Source: Rhodeus uyekii (taxonomy: Eukaryota > Chordata > Actinopteri > Cypriniformes > Acheilognathidae). Taken from it: DNA of 64,000 nucleotides. The stretch lies in NCBI GenBank assembly GCA_037043235.1, contig JAWRVZ010000140.1, positions 1,790,797 through 1,854,796 of the forward strand. The letters are read 5' to 3'. Positions 44,764-57,110 of this stretch are shown piece after piece. The notes below the pieces were generated by a model. It ran no database searches and was not told where the DNA came from. It saw only the letters and a program-made list of their open reading frames with translations. Position 1 is the first letter of the stretch, and the number at the start of each line of letters is the position of its first letter. The position numbers and the translations under genes were made by a program.

Positions 44764-46202
44764 TTTGTGTCGGGTTGAGTATTGTTTGGGTTTTTTATTA
44801 TACCAGTACCAAATTTTGACTTTTAAAGTAGCACTGGTGCCTAAACTTAAAAAAAAAGAATACAACAACAGTTAAATGACGTTAAAGAACGGCTTTTTAT
44901 TGAAATAAATTAAATGCAAAATTATTTAAATTGAACAATGTATCAAAAGTTTAAAGTATACTTCTAGAAATGGTATACTCTGTCTCACACCCATGTGTTA
45001 AATGTATTATTCGCACAGACCAATTATTTCGTAACAGGTGCTACTAAAATAACGTTCTAACTGGCAAGACAATTTTGAGAGCTTATATGCGTGATATGGA
45101 TCAACTGCATATCGTGTACACATTCTCAAGAAATCATCAGCGCACACGTGTAGCGTTGACATTTTTGGCCAACCATGGTGAAGGGATGCCTGGTATTGTT
45201 TTAAGGCCCAGTCACACAGCGAAAACGCATGAAGAACGCACAAATTACTGTTGTGGATCAAGTGTTGTAGTTTTCTCTTCAGACAAATAACACTTCTCAA
45301 AGGTCTTTGATGCCAGAATATAGGTTTTATTCTTTCAAACAAAACCGAGTCGATCTGCAGATCTCCTCACGAGAAAGGGAAATCCCCCATTATATACCTA
45401 GTTCCTAGACATTCTAAACATGTTACGTTATTGTTTATTTTTCTCCATACATTGTCCAATTGGCCTGAATTTAGTGTGGGTCTCCAGCCTTTTGCAGACC
45501 TCAGCACTTTCTCAGCTGAATATCATCATACAGATAAAATAATGGTGTATAATCATACAGTTGAATTATGATAAAATAGTGCTTGCTGTATGTAGTGACC
45601 GCATTATTAATTCATTACATTCATGTCTAGAGGTCGGGACCAAACGTGAAAGACATTGAGGACCACGCAACAACATTCTAGTTAAACCCCTGCATGTTTC
45701 TGACCATTTTTTCATTACGTTTCATATGCAAGTTACTACTTCTGCAACACCAACCCCTCTACCAGTCACTTTCAGGCGAGACCTGCGCTCTCTTTCTCCT
45801 TCCCATTTTTTCTCTGTCGTTTCATCCTCTCTTCCTTCTCCCAAACAGTTCTCATCTCTGGATGTGAATACTGCAACAGACACTTTATTTTCCAATAATC
45901 TGTCTGCTCTCTTCCAGGTCACCGCATGCAACTCCTTCTAACCCCTGGCTAACGGATGTTCTTCGTGAACCAAGTTCAACTGAGAGAGAATGGCACAATT
46001 CAAAGGAGCCGTCTAACCTGAGTTTGTATAAATCTCTGCTCTCTACCTTTTCTACTGATGTCCATACTGCTAAATATTTGCATTTCCTCACCAAGATTAA
46101 TAGCGCTTCTAACATGTATGCACTTTTCAAAACATTCAGCTCTCTCCTCTGTCCCCCTCCACCCTCTACCTCTTTAACTGCCAATGATTTTGCCCATTTC
46201 TT

Positions 46203-47250
46203 GAGATGGTCCTCACTGCGGAACACGAGATCCAGGGGGAGGAGTTGGATCCAGATCCAACTCCTCCCATTGTATATAGGCTACTTCGCCCCGCCGCCGC
46301 CCCATCACACATGGTCATGGTGTGCGAAGACACCCACCCAGGCTTCTGCAGCGAGTTCTGTGAAGTCTGTGCTGACCAGTGTGAAAGGATGGATGGATGG
46401 ATAGCTAATTGTGAATGTCCTGTGGTTTCCCTGTAATGTTGGTCTAATTCTGTGTGCTCCCAATGTCGTTTTCCTTATGTTTTGCCTTCAAAGTTTCCCT
46501 ACTGTTTTCAAAATGTCTGTTTTAGCTCGTGTGTTAATAGTTTTTTTTCTAATTTAATTGCGTTGGTAATACATTTTGCATGCATTTATGTAAGTGAGAT
46601 GCTCTTATGCTATTTAAATGAAGTCAGATGCTCTTGTGAAGTCACTTATAAGTGACTTATAAGTATAATTAGTGCTGCTATAATTTAGTCACATACAGTG
46701 TCATAATCAGTAGTGAAAAAAGCACATTCTCTACTTGAATTTAAACTTGAATTAAGTGCCTACTAATTAATATACTTAAGTATTGGAAATCGAAGTGCAT
46801 GTGGACTACTGAAAGGGGTTAAAGATCAGCCAATCAAAGAATACAGTGAATCTACGAAATTTGTAAGTAATCTTTTTTGTTTTAGATTATATTTAAACGT
46901 TTCTCCAAATTAATAAAATACGTGGCTATTGTCCACCACTACGTGTAAGTATAGTGGTGGACAATAGCCACGTATTTTATACAAATTACTACAACGTATA
47001 AACTACAGTGTTTGTAACTATTAAAAACTTTATTATTTGTTTTCGGCAAGTTTGTTTTTACGTCAAAAGAATAACTAACTAGTTACGACTCGATGCGGAA
47101 AAGATACGAAGTGTGGGGAATCTGTTGACCAATCAGAATGCAGTGGAAGGAAATCCAACTCCGCCCCCTGGATCTGGATTTAACTCCGCCCCTTGGATCT
47201 GGATCCAACTCCGCCCCTTGGATCTCGTGTACTGCATTGAGGTGCTACTG
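46203..47250. mobile_element. hAT-like non-autonomous transposon in the L2
   Basis: A 1,048-bp insert flanked by the 8-bp duplication CATTTCTT (46195-46202 and 47251-47258), absent from the paired left-arm site (30216-30223). Ends are inverted: from the right CAGTAGCACCTCAATGCAGT, from the left GAGATGGTCCTCACTGCGG, both continuing ACACGAGATCCA and GGAGTTGGATCCAGATCC. An 8-bp duplication and CAG-type ends fit hAT. No transposase inside. Confidence 0.9.
46913..46980. repeat. Perfect 29-bp-stem hairpin inside the hAT-like element
   Basis: Arms 46913-46941 and 46952-46980 are exact reverse complements (ATAAAATACGTGGC ... CCACCACTA), with a 10-base loop CGTGTAAGTA. Confidence 0.97.
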
Positions 47251-48637
47251 CATTTCTTTATTAACAAAACTGCAACTATTGGCAGTCAGTTCTCAGCTCC
47301 ACACACACATGAAATTAGACCAACCTCTGATGTAACCAGAAACCTTTTTTCACAAGGGAACCTTCCCTAACACATTCAAGCAGGCTCGGGTAAGACCACT
47401 GCTCGAAAAACCCACATTAAACACATCACTCGTTGATAATTACAGACCTGGCTCTCTCCTACCGTTCATATCAAAATCTCTTGAACGTGTTATTTTTAAC
47501 CAGGTATCTTCTTGTCTCTCTCAGAATGGCCAGTTGGACATCAACCAGTCTGGTTGATCAACCAGTCTTCAAGAAGGTGAAGGTGACTTCTCATTCTTTT
47601 AGATCTATCTGCTGCCTTTGACACTGTTAATCATCATATCCTTCTATCTACCCTCTCGTCACTAGGCATCCTCTTCAGTGGTTTGAATCCTATCTCACGG
47701 ATGGGTCCTTCAGGGTTGCATGGTGCGGGGGAGGTCTCCGAAGAATGTCAACTGGTCACCGGTGTTCCACAGGACCACTTCTCTTCTCCACATACACCAC
47801 ATTACTGGGTCCCATCGTAGAGGCACACAGCTTCTCCTATCACCACTACGCCAACGACACACAGCTCTACCTGCCGTTTCAACCAGATGATCCCACGGTG
47901 GCGGCGAGAATCACAAGCTGGCTAGCGGACATCTTGGCATGGATGAAAGCATCATCTGCAATTCAACCTGGCAAAGATGGAGCTTCTAGTTTTTCCCGCC
48001 GATCCAACACTACAGTATGATTTCACCATCCAGATCAGTGCCACCACGATTACCCCTTCAAGGTACACCAGAACTTTTGAAGTGATCTTTGAGGACCAGC
48101 TGACCTTCAAAGAACGCATCGCTAAGACGGCTCAATCGTGCAGGTTTGCACTGCGCAAAATACGGAGGATCACGTCGCTCAGTGAGGAGCAAGCTACACA
48201 ACTTCTGGTGCAGGCCATGGTCATTTCCAGGCTTGATTATTGCACTGCTCTTTTGGTCAGACTTCCTGCTAGTGTAATCAAAACCCTGCAACTGTCCAGA
48301 ACGCCACAGCTCGTCTGGTCTTCAACCAACCCAAAAGAACTCGTCACACCACTCCTCATCTCACTACACTGGATCCCACTTGCAGCACACATCAAATTTA
48401 AAGCACCGACTCTTGCATACAGAACTCAGCACCTTCATACTTCCACTCACTGTTACAAATCTACACACCTACCAGAAACCTTTGATCGATCAATGAGCAA
48501 ACGAAAAAATCACTCTCAAGAAGATTTTTATTCACCGCTCCTTGCTGGTGGAACAATCTCCCTGCCCCCATCCAGAATGCAGATTCCTTGTCAAGGTTTA
48601 CAAGACTACTGAAAACACAACATGGACCTAACATGAC

Positions 48638-48646
48638 ACACACGCA

Positions 48647-48678
<32 letters not shown>

Positions 48679-48682
48679 CACA
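48638..48682. repeat. CA/CACG microsatellite
   Basis: CACGCACG run followed by (CA)n beside the L2 3' part. The left-arm counterpart (28833-28850) is short. Confidence 0.95.
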
Positions 48683-48862
48683 AAATTATTCTCTTACTCT
48701 CTCTATTCCCCATGCTTGTACTACTTTTGTATGTAATGTTTGAAACTTTGTATTGTAAGCACTTTTGTACTTTTGTGTCTTCAGGACAGATCGCTTTCTG
48801 AATTCCTCAAGTTGTGTAAAAGCGTCTGCTAAATGAATAAATGTAAATATATATATCAAAAT

Positions 48863-50981
48863 AGATGGTAAAGAGAAATGTTTCAATGAAGGTAAAATAA
48901 TATCAAATACTATGCTAGTATAAAGTTGATATTTACACTATAAGATTGTGCTGCTGGTATCGTGTCTGGGATGGATAAGATTTGGCACATGTTTTTAAAT
49001 AAATATTTCAGGTGAATTGTCACATTCAGTTGCTTTGTCTTAATGGAATTATGACTTACTGGCACATCAAGAAAACTTTCTTGTGAACTTCAGAAAAGAT
49101 ACAGGTATATTCACAAATGGTGCGTTAAGATGGTACTGATTGGTGACTTTTTATACGATTAAAAAAATCCACATTATTGCGTTTGAGTGTGTTAGATTCA
49201 TTTCCGGCATGCCTCATTCCAGTCCTCTTTTTATTAACGGTTTAATAAGTAGAATAAGTACTCAGTGCTGAGGGAGAAAGGTAGAGAAGTTATCTCTCTC
49301 AACTTTATTCTTTGTCTGTTTGAATATATCTATAGAGAAATGTGTAGGGGAATAACATAAGGACATCCAATGAGAGAATATAGATAACATCATATAGGAA
49401 TCCTAAACATGCAATAGCCAGTCTTTATATGATCAGTGGTCCAAGATTTACCACAGATATCTTAGGATAGCTTACTGCCCCTCCTGTGCCTTTACCATAG
49501 AAGTGGAGATTCATCCTATGTTCACCTAGCGGTCCATATACATAGGTTGATATCTAATGTTTTGGGACTTTTAAAGAACACAGAAACCCTTTTATGCATT
49601 TTCAGTTCTAATACTAATACATACACTCTCAAATCTTACATTGGCCCTTTTGGCAATAAAATTGCCACACCATAGTCTCAATTATGCTTTACTCATTAAC
49701 TCCTTAACAGTTCATCAAAGCATTTTGGGAAGATACAATATTAGTACGATTAATCAGAGGCTTGACAAATGGAATAATACAACAAAAAAAAAAATGCAAG
49801 AATCAAAAGTACTACCACTATGGGGATTAAAAAAAGTTATGCGTGTTTGTTGCCAACTTGTGAGGCAAGATAAGAACAGCTATTTATTGCACTGGGTGTG
49901 GAATGTTCCTTTTTTGTGCAATTTGAACAAACCAACCAATCACAGTGGGGGATATGACTCCCAGGGGCGGGACATCGGCTGAGCTTGATGCAGACAGAGA
50001 AACATTTCACAATCATGGAGCAACATGTAACATCGCATTTGTCAAAGCCGTCATAGAATTATTTCTTTTTCTTGTGTTTGAAGTTGAGCATGTTTGACTT
50101 TGAGCTGGACGGAGTCAATGTCAATGTCACTGTTATAGCGTTTAGCGTCATGCGGATTGTATTTTGTTCATTTGATATGGGCTGGTTTGCTTAAAAGTTG
50201 AATGCAATATGATGGCCATCTCTTTGGATGATAGCGATCATGACGGTTTTGCAAATTAAAGACCAAACGATGTTCCATTGATAATGTAAGTCCAAGTACA
50301 AGTACAGGTCTGTTTACTGACGATCGTCTTTGAGCTATGCAGAGAGGCTCGGCTCTTTCTGCCCTCAAACCAAATACGGCTCAGCTATGTGAGAGGAAGC
50401 GCTGCCAGGTCTCAAATCATCTTCAGAAGAACCGTTCATGTTCTTCAATATTCTATTTATCTTCAGGACAGTTCATGTTCAGAAGAATCCAAAGAAGTTA
50501 AAGAACTGTCAGTAATCACGTTTGAGGAAATAATAAGAGAACCATTCCTTCTATTCACCATTCATTGCACACTCAATAAGGGCTTCGTAAAGAAGATGCT
50601 TAATAGAGTCCTAAAAAAACTTCTTTTATTTTTAAAGTCAATGGGTATATCCGGCTATACTCTCTCATTGGTTGTCCTTGTACATTCTGTCTCCCTTTAG
50701 ACATTTCTCTGTTCTCTATTCAAACAGACAAATAATAAAGTTGAGAGACATAAACTTTCTCACGCAGCGTTGAGTACTTATTAATTCAATGAAGACATAA
50801 TTCAATAAAGGCAAAACAACTGAATGTGTTGAAACAATTCACCTGAAACATTTATTTAAAAAGATGAAAAGAAAACAACGCTGGTTGCGTCAAATCTTAT
50901 CCACAAGACCAGTCTTATAGGATCAACTTTATAGTATTTGATATTATTTTAACTTCATTGAAACATTTTTCTTTGCCATCT
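48863..50981 (-). mobile_element. Module C (right arm)
   Basis: Reverse complement of 26513-28644 with the same long inverted ends. It carries a 113-codon frame (49641-49982) paired with 27838-27503, without a recognised domain. Confidence 0.6.
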
Positions 50982-51819
50982 ATTATAATTACAAAAATGA
51001 AAACAAATGTTATTTGTTACTGTGCAATAATACATTTGTGGCGTTACATTTTAAATATATGTATATAATCCTATCCTGTATATAGGATATATTTATATAA
51101 ATATAACATATTATATTAGCATAATATATTATGTATGTAATATTATAAAATATACACAACAATTTTCACTTTCAGCTTGAGGCACAAAGGTCGGAAGATC
51201 TGATAGTTTTTTTGCATATTATATATTTTATCCTTGGCATTATTTCTATCCACAAATGTGCTGGAATTGTATTAGTTGTTTAAAGGAATAAATTGAACAC
51301 TATATAAAAATGCATCAATATTTCAGTTCACAGTACAAGCTGCTCCACACAAACTCCATCATGAATGTGCTGAATGTGATTTTATGCGTTGTTAAATGCC
51401 TCTCAGCTTTTCTGAAATCAGTGTAAATCACAGTTTCACAGGGCTTATTGTTTTCATAAAATGGTTACCACATATGCAGCTACACACTGATGCATCTTAT
51501 ATAGTGTTCACTTTAATAAACTTTTTCATATTTGTAGTTTTAGTTTTTAGATAAAAAAAAAAACTAATTCGTATTCTTTTTCTGCTTCTCTCATACAGGG
51601 AGCAGTCCATTTGACTATACCTTTATTGTTCTGTTTAATAAAAAATAAAAAAACAACTAAAAAAGTTGCTTATTTTGCTTTTTACGAGTTTACACATGGT
51701 CTCTTCATTGTTGTTCAGCTGTTTTTTTTTCTTCCTCAGAGTACAACAAGTTTTATCTTTTCTGGCTCAACAGTTGTTACATTGTGAGGACTTTAAAATA
51801 TGTCCAATTTACATTATTG

Positions 51820-52262
51820 AAGACGTTGTTCTAATAAGAAATAACATGAGAGGTAGAGACATTTTCTTGTTAAAAAAAAAAAAAAAAAAAAAAAAGGGAT
51901 CTAATTTTAGAATAGTTAGACTTTACTGATCCAGTGGGAGGACAAATAGAAAGTGCGGACAAATTTAAAGTTTTTTTTAAATTTTTTAAAAGCATGTTCA
52001 CCCCAGTAGGAATGACCTGTTTGGATTATATTCCAAACAGAGCAAGGATTTTGAAAATATCGTTGGAGTCAGCTTATTTAAAAAAATGTATTTAGAGCGC
52101 TAAAGTGAATTGAAATTGAGACCACATTTATCATTACTGATTTCTAAATGTAGTGAAATTTGTTTTTCCATATAAATGTACCTAACATACTGTCAATCAC
52201 TTTACATGTGTGTTTATCAACATAAAGTGATTGAGCAGAATATGCCAAGCGAGAAATGCCTT
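51820..52262 (-). mobile_element. L1/Tx1-type LINE ORF2 3' fragment, copy 3
   Basis: Inverse of 25248-25690. An A run (51873-51895) sits where copy 1 has a mixed T/C tract. Confidence 0.65.
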
Positions 52263-53535
52263 CTGCTTTAGTGATTTTTCTCACTTTCTCACCGAGTGAT
52301 TGTATTCCTCAACTCAACTCAACTCAACTCAACACAAACTCCTGTACATGAATGTTGCATGTTTAAACGCCTGTGATTGAAAAATACATTCTTCAAGCTT
52401 TACATAAGCCTTTGTGATGGGTTCGACTGCTCAACGATGCAATAAACATGTTAAAAGTCTTTCTTATGATTAAAAGCCACGGAAAAGTCACGCTCTCCCT
52501 GGTCATTAATTGATATTTTCGTTACACAATAAACTATGTATTTGTAAAACCCTGTGCATTAGAATCATGCTACACATGCCCATTCATACAAATAGTACTT
52601 AGCTTTCACTCAAAATGGATCTAATGAGGATTTTGATATAAAAAGCTTTAAATACATTTCAACATGACAAGCACCTGCTTGCCATGTAAACATTCTAATT
52701 ATATACTATGGTAATTCTTCACAAATAGGAACATTTTTCTCAGGGACATAATAAATTATGTACAGTCTCAGAAGGAGGAATTGTCATGGAATCACGTGAC
52801 CAAAGAGAACCCAGGGTTGTGTGTGACGTGAGCAGCCAATGATATATTCACCAGTCATAACAGGAATTAGCGGTAGTGAAAGGGAGACAGAACTAGAACC
52901 CATTCAATGCATATGCTAGTGGAAATATAATAATTATGATTCGCTCTTAAGAAATGAAGACGGAGTCTTTAATCTATGAGTTAAATCTTCTAAACATAGC
53001 TCAATTGCAGCATGATTCATAAATAAATACATTTTTGTAAAAATGTAAACTGGTGAGACTGGCAAGATTTTGCTAACTTTATAAAGCTTATTTAAAAGTA
53101 AGGGTTCTTTTAGTAACCCACTAACCATCTTGATGCACCGTTTGTGAATATACCCGTATCTTCTCCAAAGTAAGAAAGTATTCTTAATCTGCCATTAAGT
53201 CGTATTCAATAAAGATAAAACTAGATGTGCCAATTCCCTCTCAAATCTTTATTTTTAAAAAGTAGCACTTGTAGTATTGGACTAACTATATATTAGCATA
53301 TTGATCTTCTCAGACATTCTGACTTCAATTGTCCAGTTGAAATTAGATTAAGAGCTAATATATTCTTGCAAATGTGCTTATGATGTGCTCTGTAATACAG
53401 TTACTGAAGCGAAATCTTTAAATACGTAGCTTTGGATGGTACTTCGAAGAATTATCTAGTCTAATAGTCTCCAAACTGTTTCTGAAACATTATAGAAGGG
53501 TACATTAATTACTAACAGAATAAGAATATAAGTTA

Positions 53536-54203
53536 TAAGTGAATAACAATAAGAATAAGTGAAATGCAGTCTATCTGCCGTTTCTTATTCTTGATCAGGG
53601 GTGTCAAACGCAGGCATAGGCAGAGTTTCACTTTTGTGCTTGATTTTTTTATTTCATATTTAAATATCATACATTCTACATATAAAATACATTTACAATG
53701 AACAATGACTTTATACAAAGAATAGCGAATAGAACCAACTCTTTATAGTTGCTGTTTTGTTTTGCATCGGCAGTGATAGGGTTAACACGAGGAGTTCAGG
53801 AGTGTAGATGTTTTAATCCAACATCTACACGGGATAATTGGCAGATAAGAAATAGCAGATAATGCTACTGCAAACGTCATCGTTTCGAAATGGATTTCGG
53901 AACAAACTCGTGAGGCAGGATTGAAATAGGATGCGTGACGAGTCAAACTGTGTTTTTAGTTCGCGTTTGGCACGCATCCACATATTCTCAACGTTGTTCA
54001 TGTGGATCTCACTGTCGTTCGGATCTACGAAGTTGTGCTGATGAAATGAAATGTTGGTGGGTCTGAGGAAACAGCGATCTGTTTTCACCCGGAGCCGAAA
54101 GGCCCGTGATGCTGTAGTGAGAACAGCTCCAAGCGTTCATCCTGACGTCAGACAGTACAAAGAGAAGATTTCAGGGTTGCTGAGGAGTTTTAGAAACCAT
54201 TTC
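53536..54203. other. Spacer between palindrome and second inverted repeat
   Basis: Unrelated to either side of the palindrome. Contains the inverted pair ACATCTACAC/GTGTAGATGT around 53806-53831 and the Merlin-like transposase fragment at 53825-54088. Confidence 0.5.
53825..54088 (-). pseudogene. Merlin/ISXO2-like transposase C-terminal fragment
   Basis: An 87-codon minus-strand frame: HQHNFVDPNDSEIHMNNVEN, MWMRAKRELKTQFDSS, then SCLTSLFRN. This matches the last block of ISXO2-like DDE transposases of the Merlin superfamily (NFVDP ... IHTNxIE-x-xW), in which the Glu of VEN would be the third catalytic acid. The two Asp blocks and the DNA-binding part are absent. The ATG at the start is probably fortuitous. 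The 50-70 codons further upstream look degraded. Confidence 0.6.
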
Positions 54204-54803
54204 AGGTCTTTAGCGAACTCGAGACAGAATTCGCATTTTTTAAATTACAGTTTTTACAAATTGATAAAGTACATTTGTTTATATTAAAAACACATACTTA
54301 TGTATAAACTTGCAAATTTTACAAAGATTTTCGTTTTGAAACATCTGCCACTTAAGATTAAGTGTGTGAAGTCAATTCATGGGTTCAGAATTGCTTCCCA
54401 GAGTTGGAAAATGGATTTTAAATAATTTCTATATTTTGATATTTGATTTGTTAAGATGCAAGTGTTCATGTGCCATATCACAAAGCGCAAATGCTTTGTT
54501 ACAGCAGCATGAGTGCAATTGGGAATGAGTTAGTTGTATAAGCATTGCAATTAGAAAGAACAGCACGACTGTTCTTTTTCAGTGCACAGTGGATTAATTT
54601 AGATCGTTTATGGTATGTGCAATTTCACATAAGCGCATAGTGCATGCCTTATATACAACAGTACCTTTTACTCTATTTTCTTTATTGCACAAAGGAATTA
54701 GTTAGTCTTTTTTGCGGTATATATAATTGCCCTGCGAAAATTGCCCTTTCAATTGATGAAATTGATGATTTGTTTGTTATAGTAGGGAATATATATCTAG
54801 GGG
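54204..54803 (+). repeat. Second inverted repeat, left arm
   Basis: Reverse complement of 63404-64000, which is cut by the window edge. Nearly identical, with one or two small indels. The open frame at 54644 (MPYIQQYLLLYFLYC) recurs at 63564. The block between, about 8.6 kb, contains B, C, pogo-like MITE, L2 and D. Confidence 0.95.
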
Positions 54804-54988
54804 CTTATGTGTTTCATGTGATGACGTCTATCTGGTTGATGTCAGCAAACAGTGTAAGTTGTTTGTAAATCAGCACATGTGTGATGAAAACATTTAAGAT
54901 TATATTTTTTTAATGTATGACTGAAACTTTCTTTTGACAAAATCGATATGATTACGATTATCTCTATAATCGAAATATGATAGAGATA

Positions 54989-57110
54989 AGACAGTAAAGA
55001 GAAAAATTTCAAAGAAGTTAAAATTATATTGAATACTATGCTAATATATATTTAGTCCAATACTACAAGTGCTACTTTTTAAAAATAAAGATTTCAGGTG
55101 AATTGGCACATCTAGTTTTATCTTTATTGAATACGACTTAATGGCAGATTAAGAATACTTTCTTACTTTGGAGAAGATACGGGTATATTCAAAAATGGTG
55201 CATTAAGATGGTTCCGCTATTCCTGTAATGACTGGTGAATATCATTGGCTGCTCACGTCACACACAACCCTGGGTTCTCTTTGGTCACGTGATTCCATGA
55301 CAATTCCTCCTTCTGAGACTGTACATAATTTATTATGTCCCTCAGAAAAATTTTCCTATTTGTGAAGAATTACCATAGTATATAATTAGAATGTTTACGT
55401 GGCAAGCAGGTGCTTGTAATGTTGAAATGTATTTATAGCTTTTTATATCAAAATCCTCATTAGATCAGTTTTGAGTGAAAGCTGAGTACTAATTGTATGA
55501 ATAGGCATGTATAGCGTGATTCTAATGCACAGGGTTTTACAAATACATAGTTTATTGTGTAACGAAAATATCAATTAATGACCAGGGAGAATGTGTCTTT
55601 TCCGTGGCTTTTAATCATAAGAAAGATTTTTAACGTTTGTTGAATCGTTGAGCAGTCGAACCCATCACAAAGGCTTATATAAAGCTTGAAGAATGTATTG
55701 TTCAATCACAGGCGTTTAAACATGCAACATTCACGTACAGGAGTTTGTGTTGAGTTGAGTTGAGGAATACAATCACTCGCGTCACCGGTGAGAAAGTGAG
55801 AAAAATCACTAAAGCAGAAGGCATTTCTCGCTTGGCATATTCTGCTCAATAACTTTATGTTGATAAACACACATGTAAAGTGATTGACGTATGTTAGGTA
55901 CATTTATATGGAAAAAACTAATTTCACTACATTAAGAAATCAGTAATGATAAAGGTACGCACTTTAAATATGTCCGCACTTTCTATTTGTCCTCCCACTG
56001 GATCAGTAAAGTCTAACTATTCTAAAATTAGATCCCTTGTTTTACAAGAGAATGTCTCTACCTCTCATGTTATTTCTTATTGGAACAACGTCTTCAATAA
56101 TGTAAATTGGACTCATGTTTTGCGGTTGCTCCAAAAATGATTCCTTACAAATAATCATACTGCTGTAACGAGGCATTTGGGCTTTGTGATATCGCATAGG
56201 AGCTTTCTTATTGCAATGCTTACAGAACTAGTCATTTTAACAAGAGATTCTCATTTTAATAAGCGCATATTTTAAAGTCCTCACAATGTAACAACTGTTG
56301 AGCCAGAAAAGATAAAACTTGTTGTCCTCTCAGGAAGAAAAAAACAACAGCTGAACAACAATGAAGAGACTGTAAACTCGTAAAACCTACTGTAAACTCG
56401 TAAAAAGCAAAATAAACAACTTTTTTAGTTGTTTTTTGATTTTCTATTAAACAGAACAATAAAGGTATAGTCAAATGGACTGCTCCTTGTATGAGAGAAG
56501 CAGAAAAAGAATTCGAATTAGTTTTTGTAATCTAAAAACTAAAACTACAAATATGAAAAAGTCTATTAAAGTGAACACTATATAAGATGCATCAGTGTGT
56601 AGCTGCATATGTAGTAACCATTTTATGAAAACAATAAGCCCTGTGAAACTGTGATTTACACTGATTTCAGAAAAGCTGAGAGGCATTTAACAACGCATAA
56701 AATCACATTCAGCACATTCATGATGGAGTTTGTGTGGAGCAGCTTGTACTGTGAACTGAAATATTGATGCATTTTTATATAGTGTTCAATTTATTCCTTT
56801 AAAAAACTAATACAATTCCAGCACATTTGTGGATAGAAATAATGCCAAGGGTAAAATATGTAATATGCAAAAAAACTACTTTCAGATCTTCCGAACTTTG
56901 TGCCTCAAGCTATCTGAAAGTGAAAATTGTTGTGTATATTTTATAATATTACATACATAATATATTATACTAATATAATATAATATGTCATATTTATATA
57001 AATATATCATATATATATATAGGATAGGATTATATATTTAAAATTTAACACCACAAATGTATTATTGCACAGTAACAAATAACATTTGTTTTCATTTTTG
57101 TAATTATTAT
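54989..57110 (+). repeat. Module B, copy 4
   Basis: Direct copy of 24180-26512. Its first 220 bp (AGTAAAGAGAAAAATTTCAA, TTCAGGTGAATTGGCACATC, GAAGATACGGGTATATTC) resemble the inverted right end of module C, so B plus C together (54989-59269) also look like one 4.3-kb unit with long inverted ends. Includes the LINE fragment 55819-56125. Confidence 0.75.
55819..56125 (+). mobile_element. L1/Tx1-type LINE ORF2 3' fragment, copy 4
   Basis: Shorter than its sisters: about 170 bp between TAATGATAAAGGT and ACGCACTTTAAA are deleted. Retains SALSICPPTGSVKSNYSKIR, SHVISYWNNVFNNVNWTHV. Confidence 0.65.

Larger units (their letters stand above)
45720..48857 (+). mobile_element. L2-type LINE fragment 5 (longest copy)
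   Basis: Covers the endonuclease-RT linker (TPLPVTFRRDLRSLSP, SLDVNTATDTLFSNN, KINSASNMYALFKTFSSLLC), RT (NTSLVDNYRPGS, SFSYHHYANDTQLYLPFQPD, GASSFSRRS), thumb (RLDYCTALLVRLPASVIK) and the 3' tail ending CGTCTGCTAAATGAATAAAT near 48840. Many frameshifts, the polymerase box is YAND (47847-47858), and a 1-kb hAT-like element splits it. Dead. Confidence 0.92.
39890..53535 (-). repeat. Giant inverted repeat, right arm
   Basis: Reverse complement of 23945-36763. Differs by the hAT-like insertion (46203-47250), about 640 bp of L2 sequence deleted from the left arm, the 12-bp minisatellite expansion, and absence of the Tigger-like element. Beyond 53535 and below 23945 the sequences are unrelated. 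Confidence 0.97.

Noticed and set aside
46206..46436. Cysteine-rich 76-residue ORF
   Set aside because: Lies wholly inside a non-autonomous hAT-like insertion, with no signal peptide or family pattern and no second copy to test.
23945..53535. Palindrome as a pure sequencing fold-back artefact
   Set aside because: The arms differ by insertions with proper target duplications, deletions and independent microsatellite lengths. An artefact would give mirror-identical arms. Local misassembly of a related duplicate is not excluded.
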